Origin: DTFZ01 sp050260375
GTDB lineage: Bacteria > Bacillota > Clostridia > Christensenellales > SZUA-584
Reading direction: 5' to 3'
Assembly: GCA_050260375.1 (NCBI GenBank)
Contig: JBLNCA010000042.1
Span: forward strand, 1 to 46,781
Length of the DNA stretch: 46,781 nucleotides
In this document: piece after piece, positions 1 to 7,848 of the stretch
Position numbering within the stretch: position 1 is the first letter of the stretch
Layout: each line of letters starts with the position of its first letter
Program-made: the position numbers and the translations under genes
Notes under the pieces: model-generated
Told to the model about the DNA's origin: nothing
What the model saw: the letters and a program-made list of their open reading frames with translations, nothing else
Database searches by the model: none

Positions 1-117
1 CAGCGCTATCAGAGATGGGACAACAACTTTCCATTGCTGGTCTTGGGACGAAAATCGCCCCTCCAGTACTGGAGGGAGAACTTTGCCAAAAGTGTAACAG
101 ATCAATTGACAACGTAG
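1..117 (+). CDS. C-terminal fragment of an unidentified protein (cut by window edge)
   Basis: Frame 1 is open from the first base to a TAG at 115-117 and encodes 38 residues ending in SVTDQLTT. The peptide is rich in aromatic and basic residues (RWDNNF, QYWREN). It looks like the tail of a real protein whose body lies left of the window. I do not recognise the family. A transposase tail is possible because assembled segments often end in mobile elements, but nothing here proves it. Confidence 0.35.
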   Translation, partial: QRYQRWDNNFPLLVLGRKSPLQYWRENFAKSVTDQLTT

Positions 118-195
118 ACGCGGCTGTTCATATACGCGATATTTTTGGACAAGCATATGATATAATAAAAAATACTAAGGAAAAAAGGTGCGGCT

Positions 196-564
196 ATGGA
201 AAAAGAAAAACAGTATTCGACGATAGATGAATATATTGAGCTTTACCCTCCGGATGTCCGGCAGAAACTTGAGGAACTGAGGGCCGTAATAAGGAGCGCA
301 GCGCCGGACGCGCAGGAGAAGATAAGCTGGGGCATGCCTACGTTTTATCTTTGCGGCAATCTCGTGCATTTCGCGGCGCATAAGAACCACATAGGGTTTT
401 ATCCGGGTGCCAGCGGCGTGGAGGCTTTTTTAAAAGAGACGACGGAGTATAAAACGTCGAAAGGCGCCGTGCAGCTTCCTTTGGACAAGCCTCTGCCCAA
501 AGAGATAATATTCAAAGTAACGGCGATAAGGGCGAAGGAGAACCTGAACGCGAAAAAGAAGTAA
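196..564 (+). CDS. DUF1801 / YdhG-like protein
   Basis: This 122-residue protein has the compact layout of the DUF1801 (YdhG-like) family. An N-terminal helix (TIDEYIELYPPDVRQKLEEL) is followed by the family's typical stretch with KISWGMPTF near residue 45, FAAHKNHIGFYPG near 60-75, and a C-terminal LPLDKPLP-I segment. The family resembles an iron-chaperone/frataxin-like fold, and its cellular role in bacteria is poorly defined. The start is ATG 196 after the purine-rich AAGGAAAAAAGG. A TATAAT at 161-166 may be the -10 box, but no good -35 lies in front of it. The next gene starts 63 bases downstream on the same strand. The family call is confident; the function is not. Confidence 0.75.
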   Translation: MEKEKQYSTIDEYIELYPPDVRQKLEELRAVIRSAAPDAQEKISWGMPTFYLCGNLVHFAAHKNHIGFYPGASGVEAFLKETTEYKTSKGAVQLPLDKPLPKEIIFKVTAIRAKENLNAKKK

Positions 565-627
565 TGCCGCGACAGATATTGAGTTTTAAATCGGCGGGAA
601 TCCGTAATTTATTTTGAGGTTAACGGC

Positions 628-1269
628 ATGGATATATTTGAAACGCTGAGAGCGAACGCGAACCCCGAAAAGGCCGCTGGCATGTCCGCGTACTTAAAGG
701 ACCAGTTTAAGTTCTTAGGCATACAGAAGCCAGAGAGGGAGCGGCTTACAAGGGAGTTTTTGAAGCAAAAGAAGAAGGAGCAGGGCGTCGACTGGGCGTT
801 TGCGGAAGCCTGCTATGAAAGCCAAGAGCGCGAGTTCCATTACCTCGCGATGGATTACGTGCTGCTGGTTTCGAACAGGCTCATGCCGGATGACTTGGCG
901 CGCTTAGAGTCGTTCATTACGCGCAACTCGTGGTGGGACACCGTCGATATGTACAACGTGCCCATAGGCCGCATGTTTTTAAAATACCCGCAGATGAGCG
1001 AAACGATAAAGCAATGGATGACGAGCGATAACATGTGGCTCAGGCGCATGTCTATAATATTCCAGCTGCACCTTAAAAAAGACACCGACACAGGGCTGCT
1101 TGCCGAAGCCATAGAAAGCAACCTCGGCTCGAAGGAGTTTTTCATAAACAAGGCAATTGGCTGGGCTCTGCGCGAATATTCGAAGACAAACCCTGAATGG
1201 GTAAGAGCGTTCATTAAGTCGCACGAGCTTGCCCCATTGAGCGTCAGAGAAGCGAGCAAGTATATTTAA
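628..1269 (+). CDS. AlkD-like DNA alkylation repair protein
   Basis: This 213-residue all-helical protein is of the AlkD type (HEAT-like repeats), which removes alkylated bases such as 3-methyladenine and 7-methylguanine from DNA. The conserved positions of the family are visible: WWDTVD at 102-107 (tryptophan and catalytic aspartate region), an arginine pair in WLRR at 137-140, and the tryptophan of IGWALREYSK near 179. Length matches the usual 210-240 residues. ATG 628 follows TGAGGT at 615-620. It lies in a same-strand run with two methyltransferases, but the spacing gives no strong evidence of a repair operon. Confidence 0.85.
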   Translation: MDIFETLRANANPEKAAGMSAYLKDQFKFLGIQKPERERLTREFLKQKKKEQGVDWAFAEACYESQEREFHYLAMDYVLLVSNRLMPDDLARLESFITRNSWWDTVDMYNVPIGRMFLKYPQMSETIKQWMTSDNMWLRRMSIIFQLHLKKDTDTGLLAEAIESNLGSKEFFINKAIGWALREYSKTNPEWVRAFIKSHELAPLSVREASKYI

Positions 1270-1289
1270 GTTTTTTGCCGGAGGTATAT

Positions 1290-2093
1290 ATGGATAATAC
1301 AGGGGCGGAGATGAATGCAGACAGGTTCAGGGGATTTGCAAAGCTCTACGACGACGCGCGTCCCACGATGCCGCTTTACCTCGTAGAGGTAATAATAAAA
1401 TACCTCGGCAGGAAGCCGCAGCGTGTAGTGGATTTAGGGTGCGGAACAGGGCTTTCGACTCTGATCTGGAGAAACAACTGTGACGAAGCGGTCGGCATAG
1501 AGCCAAGCGGCGACATGCTCGCCGAGGCGCAGAAAAAGGCACAAGGCAATATAACGTTCAAGCAAGGCTTCGGGCACGACACAGGGCTTAAGGACGGAGC
1601 CGCCGACGCCGTCGTTTGCTCTCAATCGTTCCACTGGATGGAGCCGGGAGCGACGCTTGCCGAGATAAACAGGATACTTAAGCATGACGGCATATTCGCG
1701 ACCGTGGACTGTGACTGGCCGCCCGTGTGCAACTGGAAAGCGGAGAAGGCGTTTGAGGAAATAATGCGGGCGGTGAAGGAGGCGGAAGACGTTTGCCCAG
1801 AGCTTAAGAGCAGCTTTAAGTATTGGGACAAGAACAGGCACCTTGAGAACATTAAAAGCAGCGGGTATTTCCGGTTTGCGCGTGAGATAGTTTTCTCAAA
1901 CAAGGAGTCATGCGACGCGGAGAGGTTTATTAACCTGGCGCTCAGCCAGGGAGGGTTGCAGAGCATACTCAAAGCAAAGCCGGAGCTGATAACGCCGCAG
2001 ATAGATAAGTTTAAGAGCTTAGCCCGCGCAGCGCTGGGCGAGCGCACATTTAAGATAGACTTCGGATATAGAATGAGGATAGGAGTGAAGTGA
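1290..2093 (+). CDS. Class I SAM-dependent methyltransferase
   Basis: This 267-residue Rossmann-fold methyltransferase has motif I VVDLGCGTG at 46-54, an acidic residue at the end of the next strand (GIEPSGDM), and a downstream AVVCSQSFHWM segment typical of the UbiE/Methyltransf_11 group that modifies small molecules. The substrate cannot be told from sequence. I chose ATG 1290 over an upstream in-frame TTG (1275) because CCGGAGG at 1278-1284 sits five bases before it. The preceding alkD-like gene ends only 20 bases upstream and the next gene starts four bases after the stop, so co-transcription is likely. Confidence 0.8.
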   Translation: MDNTGAEMNADRFRGFAKLYDDARPTMPLYLVEVIIKYLGRKPQRVVDLGCGTGLSTLIWRNNCDEAVGIEPSGDMLAEAQKKAQGNITFKQGFGHDTGLKDGAADAVVCSQSFHWMEPGATLAEINRILKHDGIFATVDCDWPPVCNWKAEKAFEEIMRAVKEAEDVCPELKSSFKYWDKNRHLENIKSSGYFRFAREIVFSNKESCDAERFINLALSQGGLQSILKAKPELITPQIDKFKSLARAALGERTFKIDFGYRMRIGVK

Positions 2094-2097
2094 TAAT

Positions 2098-2619
2098 ATG
2101 AACGCCGCCTTATTGGTAATACCGTTAATACTTACACGGTACGGGTTGCTGGCGCTGCTCAGCCGCGAGGCGCTGATGCGCGCGGCGCACTTCCCGCCTG
2201 CCGCGGGCGGCGGCGAAAAGGCGGCCTATTGGATATATCAAATAACCGGACTGGGGGCCATAGTTTACATGTGCTTCCTTACCGTTGCGGCGGATTCCAA
2301 ATGGTTTTTTATCGGCCTTGCCGTGTATATCATAGGGGCGGCGCTGTATATCGCGTCAATTTTAAACTACGCGAAACCAGCGAAGAGCGGGCTTAACACC
2401 GCGGGGCTTTACAGGTTTTCGCGCAACCCCATGTATGTCGCGTATTTCATATACTTACTGGGGTGCGCCATTATGGCGGAATCGCTTATACTGCTAGTAT
2501 TAATCGCCGTTTTTCAGATATCGACGCATTTTCTGATACTATCGGAGGAGCGGTGGTGCCAAGAAAAGTTCGGGAACGAGTACAGGGAGTATATGAAAAG
2601 TGTGAGAAGATATATATAG
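2098..2619 (+). CDS. Isoprenylcysteine carboxyl methyltransferase-like membrane protein
   Basis: This 173-residue integral membrane protein has about four hydrophobic segments and the C-terminal signature of the ICMT/phospholipid methyltransferase superfamily: GLYRFSRNPMYVAYF near 126-140 (SAM-binding RNPMY) and EERWCQEKFGNEYREY near the end. Bacterial members methylate membrane-embedded or small substrates that are mostly unknown. ATG 2098 is preceded by AGGAGTGA, which overlaps the end of the upstream methyltransferase gene, so translation is probably coupled. A terminator follows directly. Confidence 0.75.
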   Translation: MNAALLVIPLILTRYGLLALLSREALMRAAHFPPAAGGGEKAAYWIYQITGLGAIVYMCFLTVAADSKWFFIGLAVYIIGAALYIASILNYAKPAKSGLNTAGLYRFSRNPMYVAYFIYLLGCAIMAESLILLVLIAVFQISTHFLILSEERWCQEKFGNEYREYMKSVRRYI

Positions 2620-2631
2620 CCGGTATGAGAC

Positions 2632-2662
2632 GGGAGGCCGCTTCATAGTGACCTCCCTTTTT
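2632..2662 (+). terminator. Rho-independent terminator
   Basis: The inverted repeat GGGAGG...CCTCCC (2632-2637 / 2652-2657) is followed by TTTTT. It closes the 196-2619 gene run. Confidence 0.7.
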
Positions 2663-2833
2663 CCTGTCATCAGCTGCTGCGTGAAAGCCGATACCCTTCC
2701 GGCGCTCCGCGCCGCCTCCTCTGTGGAGGCATTTTTTGTACTCATTTTGCAGGATTTTTCAAGGATTTAGGAAAGATTTGGCGAAGTATATATATTATAA
2801 TATTTATAGAAGATATGGGGTGAATTAAGAAAA

Positions 2834-3940
2834 ATGGGTAAGCCAAAAGTTTTTATGATAATGCCGTTCGAGGATGAGTTTTTTGAAGTATACGAAATGC
2901 TTAAAGAACTATTTGCCGATAATTTTGAATTTTCACATGCCGGTGAAGACATTAATACTCAACAGAATATTCTAAAAGATATTGTACAAATGATTTTTGA
3001 TGCTGATGTAATAATTGCAGATTTAACAAATTTAAACTCCAATGTTTTTTATGAATTAGGTATTGCACATACTTTAAATAAAAAGGTTATCGCAATTACA
3101 AAAGATATTAAAAAGATTCCGTTTGATATAAAGTCTTATAGAGCAATTGAATACTCTACTCATTTTAAGCAATTTTATAATCTAACAGAAGAACTTGAAA
3201 GATATTTGAAAGGTGCAATAGATGGGACAGTTGTATTTGGAAATCCTGTAACAGATTTTTTATATACAGTTAATCCGTCCATCATAAAGAGCATTTATAA
3301 TAAGGTTGATAATACTGACAATACGATTGGGGAAGATGGGATTATAGATTTTATTGCGGATATTGAAGAAAAAGTACAGAGGATAACAGAAACATTATAT
3401 CAAATGACAGATGATCTAGTTACTATGACAAATGGTATTGAAAATGGTTCAAAGGAAATTGAACGCGTACGAAAAAACAGTGGAACAGTTGCTGCTTCTT
3501 TTGTACGCAAAGTAACAAGAAAAGTTGCAGAAGACATTAATGTATTTGTAACGAAATTGAAAATTTATAATTCTGTCTATTTTGATTTATGGCCCCAAGT
3601 CGAAAAGAGTTGTATTAGTTTGCTGGAAAACGAGTATTCTTCTAGTCCTGAAAATAAAGAAGGAATGATTACATTTCTTAAAACACTGTATGAGATGAAA
3701 CAATCTGCCTTAACATCTGCTGGACAAACCGAGTCGATGCTAGAAAGTTTTATAAACTCGAAAGGTATGGAACGCTCACTCACTCAAGCAATTAATTTGC
3801 TTGAAATCGATGTAAAGCAGTATTTACAATTTATATATCAGATGAATGCATCAATTGAACGAATTTTGGACAAGAGTAGATTTGTGGTTGGACCAATTGA
3901 ATTTTCTTCAGAACAAGATGGTGAAACAGATGGTTTATAA
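2834..3940 (+). CDS. AT-rich protein with nucleoside-deoxyribosyltransferase/TIR-like N-domain (putative defence effector)
   Basis: This is a 368-residue protein. Residues 5-125 look like the nucleoside 2-deoxyribosyltransferase-like/TIR-like Rossmann superfamily: KVFMIMPFEDEF at 5-16, a D-A-D-V-I-I-A-D-L-T strand at 56-65, then NSNVFYELGIAH at 68-79, whose glutamate (E74) is where catalytic glutamates lie in this group. Residues about 165-355 are helical and probably coiled coil, with no recognised domain and no membrane segment. In the superfamily such domains bind or cleave nucleosides, NAD or nucleotide signals, and several serve as toxic effectors in antiphage systems; that role here is inference. 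The gene is far more AT-rich than all neighbours (AAA/TTA/ATT-rich codons) and stands alone between a terminator and the metG promoter, which suggests horizontal acquisition. ATG 2834 has GGGGTGA about ten bases upstream, and a TATAAT lies at 2796-2801. Confidence 0.65.
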   Translation: MGKPKVFMIMPFEDEFFEVYEMLKELFADNFEFSHAGEDINTQQNILKDIVQMIFDADVIIADLTNLNSNVFYELGIAHTLNKKVIAITKDIKKIPFDIKSYRAIEYSTHFKQFYNLTEELERYLKGAIDGTVVFGNPVTDFLYTVNPSIIKSIYNKVDNTDNTIGEDGIIDFIADIEEKVQRITETLYQMTDDLVTMTNGIENGSKEIERVRKNSGTVAASFVRKVTRKVAEDINVFVTKLKIYNSVYFDLWPQVEKSCISLLENEYSSSPENKEGMITFLKTLYEMKQSALTSAGQTESMLESFINSKGMERSLTQAINLLEIDVKQYLQFIYQMNASIERILDKSRFVVGPIEFSSEQDGETDGL

Positions 3941-4056
3941 ATAAAAATTTACCATCGAGTTTTTATACAGGGTATTTTTCTTAGCTAACGCTTTAAAGAT
4001 ATAGTTTTTCATGTTTAACGGTACTATATGGACTTCTCCTTTCTCCCACCTTTTCC

Positions 4057-4085
4057 TTGACAAAACTTCCCCTCAAAACTATTCT
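4057..4085 (+). promoter_or_regulatory. metG promoter
   Basis: TTGACA (4057-4062), a 17-base spacer and TATTCT (4080-4085) form a near-consensus housekeeping promoter. A better-looking TATACT at 4086-4091 is badly spaced. The resulting leader contains a hairpin repeat before the metG ribosome site. Confidence 0.65.
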
Positions 4086-4106
4086 TATACTAAAAGTTTT
4101 AAGGCA

Positions 4107-4139
4107 CCGGGGTCCCCGAGAAGCTGAGGCTTTTTGGGG
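4107..4139 (+). repeat. Dispersed hairpin repeat, copy in the metG leader
   Basis: The unit carries GGGGTCCCC followed by GAGAAGC, a short loop, and GGCTTTTTGGGG. This is the same core as the arrays at 17265-17525 and 42779-42900. It ends just before the AAGGAGG ribosome site of metG, so it should be transcribed as part of the 5' leader. Confidence 0.7.
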
Positions 4140-4157
4140 CAAGGAGGAAGGCTTTCG

Positions 4158-6149
4158 ATGAAGAAGTATTATATTACCACGCCTATATATTACCCGAGCG
4201 ACAAGCTGCACATAGGGCATTCGTACACTACCGTCGCGGCGGACGCTCTCGCCCGCTTCAAGCGCCAGACGGGCTACGACGTTATGTTCTTGACGGGCAC
4301 GGACGAGCACGGGCAGAAGATAGAGCGCGTCGCCAAAGCGGCGGGCAAGACGCCTATTGAGTACGTGGACGGCATAGTCGCGACGATAAAAGAGCTGTGG
4401 CAGCTGCTGGGCATAACGAACGACGACTTCATACGCACTACGGAACCGCGGCACGTGGAGACGGTGCAGAAGATATTTAAACAGCTCTACGACCAGGGCG
4501 ACATATACAAGAGCGAGTATGAAGGCTGGTACTGCACGCCGTGCGAGGCGTTCTGGCTGGAGCGGCAGTTAAAGGACGGCAAGTGTCCCGACTGCGGCAG
4601 AGACGTGGAGCTTACGAGGGAAGAAAGCTACTTCTTCCGGCTGTCGAAATACGCCGACAGGCTGATCGAATACATAAACACGCACGACGAGTTCATACAG
4701 CCGCCGTCACGCAAGAACGAGATGCTTAACAACTTCCTGCTGCCGGGGCTGGAGGACCTTTGCGTGTCGCGCACGTCTTTCAAGTGGGGCATACCCGTTA
4801 CTTTTGACCCCGGGCACGTAGTGTACGTCTGGATAGACGCGCTGTCGAACTACATATCTGCGCTGGGGTACCTCTCGGACGACGATTCAAAGTTCCGCGA
4901 GTTCTGGCCGGCGGACGTGCATCTGGTGGGCAAGGAGATAGTACGTTTCCATACGATAATATGGCCGATACTGCTTATGGCGCTGGGGCTGCCGCTGCCC
5001 AAGCAGGTGTTCGGGCACGGCTGGTTGATGCTGGACGGCGGCAAGATGAGCAAGTCCAAAGGCAACGTAGTCGACCCGGTTAAGCTCGTGGCAAGATACG
5101 GCGTCGACGCGGTGCGGTATTTCCTGCTGCGCGAAGTGCCGTTCGGTTCGGACGGGCTTTATTCGAGCGAGGCGCTATTAAACAGGATCAACTTTGATTT
5201 GGCGAACGATCTGGGCAACCTCGTTTCGCGCACGGCTACGATGATTGTGAAATACTTCGACGGCATAGTGCCGGGTAAGTACGAGCCCACCGAATTCGAC
5301 GAAGCGATAGAGCGTCAGGGAGCGGCGCTTAATAAGAGCATAGAGGAGCATATGGACTCCTTGAGGCTGCCCGAGGCGTTGATGGATATATGGACCTACG
5401 TGAGCGCGCTCAACAAATACATCGACAACACGACGCCGTGGCTGCTGGCGCGCGACGAAGCTAAGAAGAATACACTCGCGAGCGTGATGGCGCATCTAGC
5501 GGAAGGCCTGCGCATAATATCGGTGGCGCTGACTGCGTTCCTTCCCGGCACGGCGAAAAAGATACAGGATGTGCTGGGCATAGAGGACGCGGCCTTAACG
5601 TCGTGGGACAGCATAAAGCAGTTCGGCACGGGCTTAGCGGGGCTTAAAGTTAAGCAGACGGAGCCTATATTCCCGAGGCTCGACATAAACAAGGAGCTCG
5701 AGGCGCTCGAGGAGATAGCGGACAACCGCACGCTCAGAAAGCAGAAGAAAGGCGAGCCGAAACAACAGGAGGCAAAAGCGGAGCCTGAGAAGAAAAAAGC
5801 GGACAAACACGACATAAAACCGGCGGACGAGATAACATACGAAGAGTTTCGCAAGATAGATCTGCGGCTGGGCGTCGTGAAGGAGGCCGAGGCCGTCGAG
5901 GGCACCGACAAGCTGATACGCATAGTAGTCGACATAGGCGGAGAAACGCGCCAGATAGTGTCGGGCATAAGGCAGTGGTACAGCCCCGACAAGCTTGTCG
6001 GCAAGACGATAGTTGTCGTGGCCAACTTAAAGCCGGCTAAGCTCAAGGGCATAGAGTCCCGCGGCATGCTGCTCGCGGCGGAGGCGGACGGTGTGTTAAG
6101 GCTGGTGACTACGGACGGGGAATTAAAGAGCGGCGCTCCGGTAACGTAA
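4158..6149 (+). CDS. metG: Methionyl-tRNA synthetase
   Basis: This 663-residue class I synthetase charges tRNA-Met with methionine. HIGH is at 18-21 and KMSKS at 296-300. A single zinc knuckle is formed by C126, C129, C143 and C146, the arrangement of the MetG2 form. A Lys/Glu-rich linker leads to a C-terminal tRNA-binding OB domain from about residue 555 (DLRLGVVKEAE...IESRGMLLAA). ATG 4158 is chosen over an in-frame TTG at 4134 because AAGGAGG lies at 4141-4147 and the protein then begins with the standard MKKYYITTPIYYP. tatD follows 29 bases downstream, a gene order common in Bacillota. Confidence 0.97.
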   Translation: MKKYYITTPIYYPSDKLHIGHSYTTVAADALARFKRQTGYDVMFLTGTDEHGQKIERVAKAAGKTPIEYVDGIVATIKELWQLLGITNDDFIRTTEPRHVETVQKIFKQLYDQGDIYKSEYEGWYCTPCEAFWLERQLKDGKCPDCGRDVELTREESYFFRLSKYADRLIEYINTHDEFIQPPSRKNEMLNNFLLPGLEDLCVSRTSFKWGIPVTFDPGHVVYVWIDALSNYISALGYLSDDDSKFREFWPADVHLVGKEIVRFHTIIWPILLMALGLPLPKQVFGHGWLMLDGGKMSKSKGNVVDPVKLVARYGVDAVRYFLLREVPFGSDGLYSSEALLNRINFDLANDLGNLVSRTATMIVKYFDGIVPGKYEPTEFDEAIERQGAALNKSIEEHMDSLRLPEALMDIWTYVSALNKYIDNTTPWLLARDEAKKNTLASVMAHLAEGLRIISVALTAFLPGTAKKIQDVLGIEDAALTSWDSIKQFGTGLAGLKVKQTEPIFPRLDINKELEALEEIADNRTLRKQKKGEPKQQEAKAEPEKKKADKHDIKPADEITYEEFRKIDLRLGVVKEAEAVEGTDKLIRIVVDIGGETRQIVSGIRQWYSPDKLVGKTIVVVANLKPAKLKGIESRGMLLAAEADGVLRLVTTDGELKSGAPVT

Positions 6150-6178
6150 TAATATGACAGGCTCTTGGGGTAGGGGTT

Positions 6179-6943
6179 ATGATAAGGCTGTTCGATACGC
6201 ATACACATCTGCTCGACCGTAAATTCGACGTCGACAGGCAGGCGCTTATAAAAACGCTGCCCGAGCTTCGGGTCGTGGGCATAATAGAATGCGGCACGAC
6301 GGTAAGGGACAGCAAGAAGGCTGCTGCGCTCGCCGAGAGCACGGACTATATTTACTCGGCGGCGGGCGTGCACCCGCACGAGGCAAAGGACGCCCCAAAC
6401 GATTTTCTGATACAGATAAAAGCGCTCGCCGAGAAAGAAAAGGTAATAGCGATAGGCGAGATAGGCCTTGACTACCACTACGATTTTTCGCCCAAAGAGA
6501 TTCAACGCAGAGTGTTCGAGCAGCAGCTCGATCTCGCGCGGAAGATGGACATTCCCGTTATCATTCATATGCGCGAAGCGACGGAAGACATGCTGGCGAT
6601 GCTGCGGCAGTATCCCGGGCTGCGCGGCGTAATGCACTGCTTTTCGGGCAGCGCGGAGACTGCGGAGATGATACTCGACATGGGGCTTTACATATCGTTT
6701 ACCGGCTCCGTGACATTCAACAACTCAAGGAAAGTCGTCGAGGCCGCGGGCGTAGTGCCGCTTGACAAGCTTATGGCGGAGACGGACTGCCCTTATATGT
6801 CGCCCGAGCCGGTGCGCGGTACGAGGAACAACCCCGTCAACGTAAAGTACGTGCTTGCAAAGCTTGCCGCGATAAAGGGAATAACGCTCGAAGAGATGTG
6901 CGAGGCCAACATAAATAACGTAAAAAGGTTGTACAATATTTAA
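6179..6943 (+). CDS. tatD: TatD family metal-dependent hydrolase (DNase)
   Basis: This 254-residue TIM-barrel metal hydrolase retains the TatD metal ligands: FDTHTHL with H8 and H10, the glutamate of GEIGLDYH, the histidine of IIHMREA, the histidine of MHCFSG and the aspartate of ETDCPY. Family members act as 3'-5' exonucleases or RNA/DNA repair nucleases in the cytoplasm; the substrate in this organism is unknown. It follows metG as in many Bacillota and overlaps the next gene by one base (TAATG), so the radical SAM protein is very probably translated from the same message. Confidence 0.93.
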   Translation: MIRLFDTHTHLLDRKFDVDRQALIKTLPELRVVGIIECGTTVRDSKKAAALAESTDYIYSAAGVHPHEAKDAPNDFLIQIKALAEKEKVIAIGEIGLDYHYDFSPKEIQRRVFEQQLDLARKMDIPVIIHMREATEDMLAMLRQYPGLRGVMHCFSGSAETAEMILDMGLYISFTGSVTFNNSRKVVEAAGVVPLDKLMAETDCPYMSPEPVRGTRNNPVNVKYVLAKLAAIKGITLEEMCEANINNVKRLYNI

Positions 6944-7533
6944 TGGATACATACGTATACAAGTACGGTAATGCGGTTTATATAAACCTTACCAACAGGT
7001 GCACGAACGCGTGCACGTTTTGCATAAGAATAGCCCACCCGGGCGTGGGCGGCCATAATCTTTGGATAAAAGAGGAGCCGGAAGCCCGCGACGTCATCTC
7101 ATTGCTCGAAGCGGAGCAGTCGATAGAGAGGGCGGTATTCTGCGGATACGGCGAGCCTACGATGAGGCTCGGCGTGCTTCTTGAAGTTGCGAAGTACTTA
7201 AAAAGCCGCGGTGCCGCCGTGCGTCTCGACACGAACGGACAGGGCAGCGCTTACAACGGGCGCGATATAACGCCGGAATTAAAAGGGCTTATCGACACCG
7301 TATCCATAAGCCTCAACGCCCCCGACGCGCAAGAGTATCAGCAGCTGTGCCGCAGCAATTTCGGCGAGGCGGCTTACGCCCATATACTCGACTTCGCAAA
7401 AGGCTGCATTAAGCAGGGCATAGAGACGATATTTACGGTGGTGGACGTAATCGGCGAAGAGCAGGTTGAGCAAAGCCGCAAAATAGCGGAGAGCATAGGC
7501 GCGAAGTTCCGCGTAAGGGAATATATAGAATAA
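6943..7533 (+). CDS. TatD-linked radical SAM protein
   Basis: This 196-residue radical SAM enzyme has CTNACTFC supplying the CxxxCxxC iron-sulfur ligands C20, C24 and C27, with further SAM-barrel features GYGEPTMR and LDTNGQG. It matches the small radical SAM family found fused or adjacent to TatD (the tatD-linked rSAM family). Its reaction is not established. The ATG overlaps the tatD stop by one base, which indicates translational coupling. It is shorter than most radical SAM enzymes and has no extra cluster domain. Confidence 0.88.
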   Translation: MDTYVYKYGNAVYINLTNRCTNACTFCIRIAHPGVGGHNLWIKEEPEARDVISLLEAEQSIERAVFCGYGEPTMRLGVLLEVAKYLKSRGAAVRLDTNGQGSAYNGRDITPELKGLIDTVSISLNAPDAQEYQQLCRSNFGEAAYAHILDFAKGCIKQGIETIFTVVDVIGEEQVEQSRKIAESIGAKFRVREYIE

Positions 7534-7848
7534 TAATATGCAGCTTTGTATTTCGCGTCAGTGACGTACTGATTATATCAGCAAAACTGCCGGGCTGTAT
7601 ACTATTGCTATGAGATGAGTTTAACCGGAATTTAAGAAGTATTCGTTCCTATAACAGACGCCTTGTAAAAAGAAACTTTATTCGGAACGTTTCTTTTTTT
7701 TAGCTGGCCACAAAGAGGTAAAGTTTTCGGGCGGCAATTGCGCATCGTCTAAAAAATTAATTATAAAAAATAACTTCACTAATAAGAGATTATTGCCGAT
7801 TAATAAATCAGATTATACAGCTTAGCGTACAGCTTTTGGGAGGGCACG
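7534..7848. other. Gene-free stretch before the hydrogenase-like gene
   Basis: This 315-base stretch holds a terminator (7667-7701) and an AT-rich segment leading to the next gene. TTGCCG (7793-7798) and TATACA (7814-7819) could be a promoter, but the 15-base spacing is poor. The 12-mer GACGCCTTGTAA at 7657-7668 recurs at 9951-9962 in the nrdD leader. I see no open frame worth calling. Confidence 0.5.
7667..7701 (+). terminator. Rho-independent terminator after the tatD-radical SAM pair
   Basis: The stem AAAAGAAAC/GTTTCTTTT runs straight into a T tract ending near 7701. It lies about 135 bases after the radical SAM stop codon and before the hydrogenase-like gene. Confidence 0.6.

Noticed and set aside
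5396..6637. Long minus-strand frame spanning the metG-tatD junction
   Set aside because: It crosses two well-supported genes in antisense and shows no recognisable domain; typical shadow frame of moderately GC-rich DNA.
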